Part shown: in pieces, positions 5,824 through 8,738 of the stretch
How positions within the stretch are numbered: the stretch's first letter is position 1
How the letters are laid out: every line of letters starts with the position of its first letter
Source: an uncultured Methanomassiliicoccaceae archaeon
GTDB lineage: Archaea > Thermoplasmatota > Thermoplasmata > Methanomassiliicoccales > Methanomethylophilaceae
Direction of reading: 5' to 3'
Length of the DNA: 8,738 bases
Assembly: GCA_945492685.1 (NCBI GenBank)
Contig: CALYUZ010000022.1
Span: forward strand, 1-8,738
The notes under the pieces: generated by a model
The model's database searches: none
The model's input: the letters and a program-made list of their open reading frames with translations, nothing else
Told to the model about the DNA's origin: nothing
Position numbers and translations under genes: made by a program

Positions 5824-6162
5824 ATGGACCAGCAGCCCCAGCAGAAATCCAGTAAGCACATCTGTCTCACAGTCAGAGGGCCCATGGGCATCTCCGACGA
5901 TCCCATTTTCGACATAGTATCCGCACTGGCGGACAAGGATGTGCTCACCATGGTCCGCGGACTCTCGAAGGAGGAGATCCGCTCCCCGTTCACGGATGGG
6001 GTCTTCGGAATGGACGAGGCAAGGACCAATGCCGCCATCAGGAGGATGAAGGGTGCAGGACTGATATCATCCCGCAGGGACGGCCCCGATCATGTGTACT
6101 TCCTGAACAAAGGACGCTACAAGGAACTGGAGCACTTCCTGAGCGGGCTGTTCACTGAGTGA
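5824..6162 (+). CDS. Small winged-helix DNA-binding protein, function unknown
   Basis: This 112-residue protein looks like a single winged helix-turn-helix domain. DPIFDIVSALADKDVLTMVRGLS (26-48) resembles the first helices of ArsR/MarR-like domains. DEARTNAAIRRMKGAGLIS (64-82) has the recognition-helix pattern with the following GLI, and SRRDGPDHVYFLNKG (82-97) forms a plausible beta wing, before a C-terminal helix YKELEHFLSGLF. No ligand-binding domain, metal cluster or transmembrane segment is seen. ATG at 5824 is preceded by a TATA-like element at the leaderless distance; the reading frame is open further upstream through antisense-like sequence over tfb, which is not credible coding. It ends 3 nt from the convergent ATPase gene. 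A local transcription regulator is likely; its target is unknown. Confidence 0.75.
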   Translation: MDQQPQQKSSKHICLTVRGPMGISDDPIFDIVSALADKDVLTMVRGLSKEEIRSPFTDGVFGMDEARTNAAIRRMKGAGLISSRRDGPDHVYFLNKGRYKELEHFLSGLFTE

Positions 6163-6165
6163 ACC

Positions 6166-7542
6166 TCACCTATCCAGTGCGGCCTTGAGTTCCTCGAGGT
6201 AATCCATCGGCGGGAACTCCAGAACACGGCAATCCTCGAAGAAGCTTGGTCCGAACAACGGATAGTGGTAGACACCGTTCTCATCTATCGAAAGATTGGA
6301 ATCCGACACCTTCATCGCGACATCTATGACTTTATCCTCAGAAAGGGCCTTGTTCAGAGATTTAGCGGATTTCTTCCTCCCGGACTTTATCTCCACCACC
6401 GCGAGACGACCGTTGTAGTTGAAGACACAATCCAGTTCCATCCTGCGCGAGACACTGCTATAATAGTGGACCGTATACCCTTTCCTGATCAGAGCTTCCA
6501 GAATGGCATTCTCGATCACCGCACCGTTGTTGATTGTGAAATCTCCATCTATGATCCCACTTGCAACGGCAGGTCCGAGCATATGGACGAGCAACCCTGT
6601 GTCCTTGAGATATATCTTGAATACGTTCCCATCTGATTTGATCACAAATGGTTATGATATCTCCTCAACATTGTAGCATAAGTCGATTATTCCCGCACTA
6701 TCGAGCCACTTTATTGCTGGACCATACTCTCTTTGACCATATTTTGATTTTATTGAAACCTCTGAATACAGAAAAGAGGCATTTCTCTCGCGACTCAACT
6801 GACGCGGTATCGAATCTAAACACTGAGCTATCCTAATCTTGTCAGTCTGATCCTGCAGATACCTATCAATATCTTTGGACAGCAGTTTCAGGATGTATTC
6901 CTGCTCATCATACGAATCTGCATACATATGAGTCTTGACATATGCGGAAACAGAAGCGGGCATACCTCCGATGGCAAGAAATCTTCTGAACAGATTGTTG
7001 AGTTGCTTCAGGATGAAGGAGTCGAACGGCTCCATAGCTGAGACATGATCACGTATGTTGTCTGTCTGGGCATGTGAGAATCCCATGGCCCAGAGGAATT
7101 CCTCAAAATCCATCGGCCCCATGTATTTCAGATTCACAGAACCAATCGGGATGAATCCGATATCGCCTACAATTTCGGACAACACAGAACCCGAACAGGC
7201 GATATCACACCTCCCATCCTCCACAAGAGGCTTAAGAGCCGAAAAGGCATTCTTACAAGCCTGTATCTCATCCAAAAACAGAAGAGACCTCTCTATGGGC
7301 TTTTCACGGAACGCAAAACTGATTCTTTCGAATATCGAATCGGCCGATAGGTCCTCCTCGAATATCGATTTGTATTCAGGATTGGTCTCAAAATTGATCT
7401 CAATCACATGATCATAATATTCTTCACCGAATCTCCGGATGGCATAGGAATTTCCTACTTGACGAGGGCCGCGAAGCAACAAAGCCTTGCGATTATCCGA
7501 ATCGTGCCAATCACACAATACCTTGTCGATCTTCCTTTCCAT
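6166..7542 (-). pseudogene. AAA ATPase with DUF4143 domain, broken by an in-frame stop
   Basis: Family members (AAA_14 plus DUF4143, usually about 400-450 residues) couple a P-loop ATPase to a PD-(D/E)XK-like C-terminal fold; the cellular role is not settled. Read through, this locus is 458 codons plus the final stop. In order: Walker A region LLLRGPRQVGNS (21-32), Walker B LLFLDEIQ (87-94), sensor-like IACSGSVL (114-121), PMDFEEFLWAMG (143-154), IGGMPASV (191-198). Codon 297 (6652-6654) is TAA in the same frame; the reading resumes as PFVIKSDGNVFKIYLKDTGLL, exactly the expected continuation, and ends with the nuclease-like MELD...VVEIKSG. Walker A Lys is Asn31 (AAT). Both lesions point to loss of ATPase function. 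The start is ATG 7540-7542, about 25 nt from a strong TATA. The C-terminal half could only be made from a GTG at 6643-6645. The gene is visibly more A+T rich than its neighbours. Confidence 0.85.
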
Positions 7543-7562
7543 AATTACACATAACTGTATGG

Positions 7563-7570
7563 AATATAAA
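7563..7570 (-). promoter_or_regulatory. TATA box of the ATPase gene
   Basis: The minus strand reads TTTATATT within a longer A+T stretch, centred about 25 nt before the ATG at 7542, so the mRNA would be leaderless. The upstream edge lies only 3 nt from the innermost palindrome half-site. Confidence 0.65.
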
Positions 7571-7573
7571 TAT

Positions 7574-7665
7574 ATCCGCAAAAACACATCATTATTGCGG
7601 ATGTCATCCGCAAAAAAGCAGTGAAATTGCGGATGTCATCCGCAAAAATGCAACCTAATTGCGGA
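7574..7665. repeat. Phased palindrome array, 32-bp period
   Basis: Two identical 19-bp elements TTGCGGATGTCATCCGCAA (7595-7613 and 7627-7645) are 8-bp perfect inverted repeats around GTC. Half-elements sit exactly in register on both sides: ATCCGCAA at 7574-7581 (32 bp before the matching half of the first copy) and TTGCGGA at 7659-7665 (32 bp after the matching half of the second copy). The three 13-nt intervals (7582-7594, 7614-7626, 7646-7658) differ in sequence but all begin AAA and end in A. A 32-bp pitch is about three helical turns, placing all sites on one face. It fills the gap between the endA stop and the ATPase promoter, so a cooperative operator is the favoured reading. Confidence 0.85.
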
Positions 7666-7672
7666 CGGACAC

Positions 7673-8725
7673 TCAGGGTCTGAACCATTCGAACTCGAGA
7701 TAGTCGATCCTTCCGCGGGATATCCTGGCGAAGAGGATCTCCTTCTTCACCCCGCCCGAGAGCCTGACGGTCCTGGAGATCTCGGGCCACATCTTCAATC
7801 CGTCATCGGTGACGGCATGGACGAGATACCTCGCATGACAGTCGTCGGGAGACTGCTCGTACACGCGGAAATGGGTACCGTACTTGAAACCGGTCTTCAC
7901 GACCAATCCCCTCTCGCGGAGGTCGGAGTATGCGAAGAGACGGATGTCAAACTCGTCCTGGAGGGAGGATGCGAAATCCCTCAGATCGTCGAAGGTCAGC
8001 TCGTTGGAATCCTGGTCAAGCACCCTGAGCTTCCCCTTACCGATGAGATAGCAGCTCTCTATCAGAGACAGTTGGAGAACGTCGCTCATCATCTTCCCGA
8101 AGAAGCCGTAATCCCTGAGGATCTCGGAATCCGCCGTGTCGAAAACGAAGACGCGGTCGCGGATGAGCCATCCCTGTGCCTTCCCCTTGGAACCGGACGG
8201 GAACACCTTCCCCAGGGGGTCCTTCATGGACATCCTGTAGTATGTCAGGTCGCCCTCCTCATCGACGACCCCGTAGAGCAGGTCCTTCTTCCTGTCCTTG
8301 GCATCCTTGACCTGCTGTATGGACTTGGAGATCTCTATGGCGTTCCTCTCGGAGACGGCCCTGACCATGAACGCCGGGCGGGAATTGCTCATCGTCTTGC
8401 CGCGGGGGAACACGGACAGGTCGAACTCCCCTGACTCGATCTTGACGACGAATCCCCTCTGCCTGATGTCCCTGTAGACCATGTACTTGATGTCGAATCC
8501 GTCGTACATGGATGCGGAGTACCTGAAGAGCTCCTCGAAGGACATCCTCTCACCTTGGTACTCGACCTCCAGCCTCTTGCACTCCACGAGGTAGGTGGCC
8601 TCCACCAGGTCCAGATCGATACCGCCTCCGCTGCGGGGGTAGCCGTAGTTCCCCTTGTTGTAGAGCTGGCTGCCCTCTTTCTGCTCCTTTATCGTCACGG
8701 TGTCGTCCACGAGATGTCCGGTCAT
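7673..8725 (-). CDS. endA: tRNA-splicing endonuclease (tRNA-intron lyase), two-repeat form
   Basis: EndA cuts archaeal pre-tRNAs at bulge-helix-bulge junctions, leaving 2',3'-cyclic phosphate and 5'-OH ends. The 350-residue protein is about twice the single-repeat length and has two tandem copies of the fold, as in homodimeric (alpha-2) enzymes. The C-terminal copy (about 190-350) holds the catalytic triad: Tyr289 in THFRVYE, His297 in CHARYLVHAV and Lys328 in SGGVKKEILFA; the His-Lys spacing of 31 matches what I recall for the Methanocaldococcus enzyme. The N-terminal copy (about 30-165) has GGGIDLDLVEATYLVE but lacks the Tyr and His, so it is structural. The start is ATG at 8723-8725, 13 nt from the window edge, so its promoter is not visible. 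The stop is 8 nt from the outermost palindrome half-site. Confidence 0.93.
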   Translation of the reverse strand: MTGHLVDDTVTIKEQKEGSQLYNKGNYGYPRSGGGIDLDLVEATYLVECKRLEVEYQGERMSFEELFRYSASMYDGFDIKYMVYRDIRQRGFVVKIESGEFDLSVFPRGKTMSNSRPAFMVRAVSERNAIEISKSIQQVKDAKDRKKDLLYGVVDEEGDLTYYRMSMKDPLGKVFPSGSKGKAQGWLIRDRVFVFDTADSEILRDYGFFGKMMSDVLQLSLIESCYLIGKGKLRVLDQDSNELTFDDLRDFASSLQDEFDIRLFAYSDLRERGLVVKTGFKYGTHFRVYEQSPDDCHARYLVHAVTDDGLKMWPEISRTVRLSGGVKKEILFARISRGRIDYLEFEWFRP

Positions 8726-8738
8726 CGTCCCGAGTAGA

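Noticed and set aside
6166..6645. Independent gene starting at GTG 6645
   Set aside because: Its sequence is the direct continuation of the ATPase in the same frame. GAGGAG upstream is about 15 nt from the GTG, too far for a good ribosome site.
6652..6654. Stop codon recoded as pyrrolysine
   Set aside because: Pyrrolysine uses TAG; this codon is TAA, and the family has no reason for such a residue here.
7543..7587. N-terminal extension of the ATPase from GTG 7587
   Set aside because: It would run through the TATA box and into the palindrome array, and the extra residues are not family-like.
7595..7645. Tandem intrinsic terminators for endA
   Set aside because: On the endA strand the T runs precede the hairpins instead of following them, and the 32-bp register including half-sites fits protein binding better. 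Not fully excluded.
7574..7665. CRISPR array
   Set aside because: The intervals are only 13 nt, the repeat is a 19-nt perfect palindrome, there are two full copies only, and no cas gene is present.
7817..8434. 205-codon open frame antisense to endA
   Set aside because: It lies within the confident endA gene; no own promoter or ribosome site and no recognisable motif.

Overview
The window is archaeal. It carries a split GMP synthase (separate glutaminase and ATP-pyrophosphatase genes), the Gar1 RNA-modification protein beside transcription factor B, a two-repeat archaeal tRNA-splicing endonuclease and a UPF0147 protein. Several genes appear leaderless: a TATA-like element is centred about 24-28 nt before the start codon and there is no Shine-Dalgarno sequence. 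This, the moderately high G+C, the strong use of AGG/GGA/CTC/ATC codons and a DUF4143-type ATPase together suggest Thermoplasmatota, perhaps a gut-type Methanomassiliicoccales. The lineage is an inference, not a demonstrated placement.

Layout. Positions 1-230 (+) hold the 3' end of a UPF0147 gene, which converges on a purine block across a bidirectional terminator hairpin. Positions 307-3800 (all -) read, in transcription order, purE, guaAB (14-nt overlap), an NSS-family sodium symporter and guaAA. The symporter separates the two GMP synthase subunits. Positions 3915-4223 (-) encode an unrecognised three-helix membrane protein with a hairpin/Shine-Dalgarno leader. A 337-nt divergent intergenic region follows. 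Positions 4561-5731 (+) are the gar1-tfb pair (35-nt overlap), ended by a hairpin terminator. A small winged-helix protein follows at 5824-6162 (+). Convergent with it, 3 nt away, is an AAA/DUF4143 ATPase gene (6166-7542, -) that looks dead: an in-frame TAA interrupts it and its Walker A lysine is Asn. Upstream of it lies a regular array of palindromes with a 32-bp period, then the complete tRNA-splicing endonuclease gene (7673-8725, -).

How it fits together. PurE, GuaAB and GuaAA are steps of purine/GMP synthesis. Gar1, EndA and TFB are information-processing housekeeping genes. The ATPase locus is visibly richer in A+T than its neighbours and looks like an accessory insertion. The most unusual structure is the palindrome array between endA and the ATPase. 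Two perfect 19-bp inverted repeats and two outer half-sites sit in exact 32-bp register (about three helical turns), with the innermost half-site almost touching the ATPase TATA box. It looks like a cooperative operator for an unidentified DNA-binding protein.
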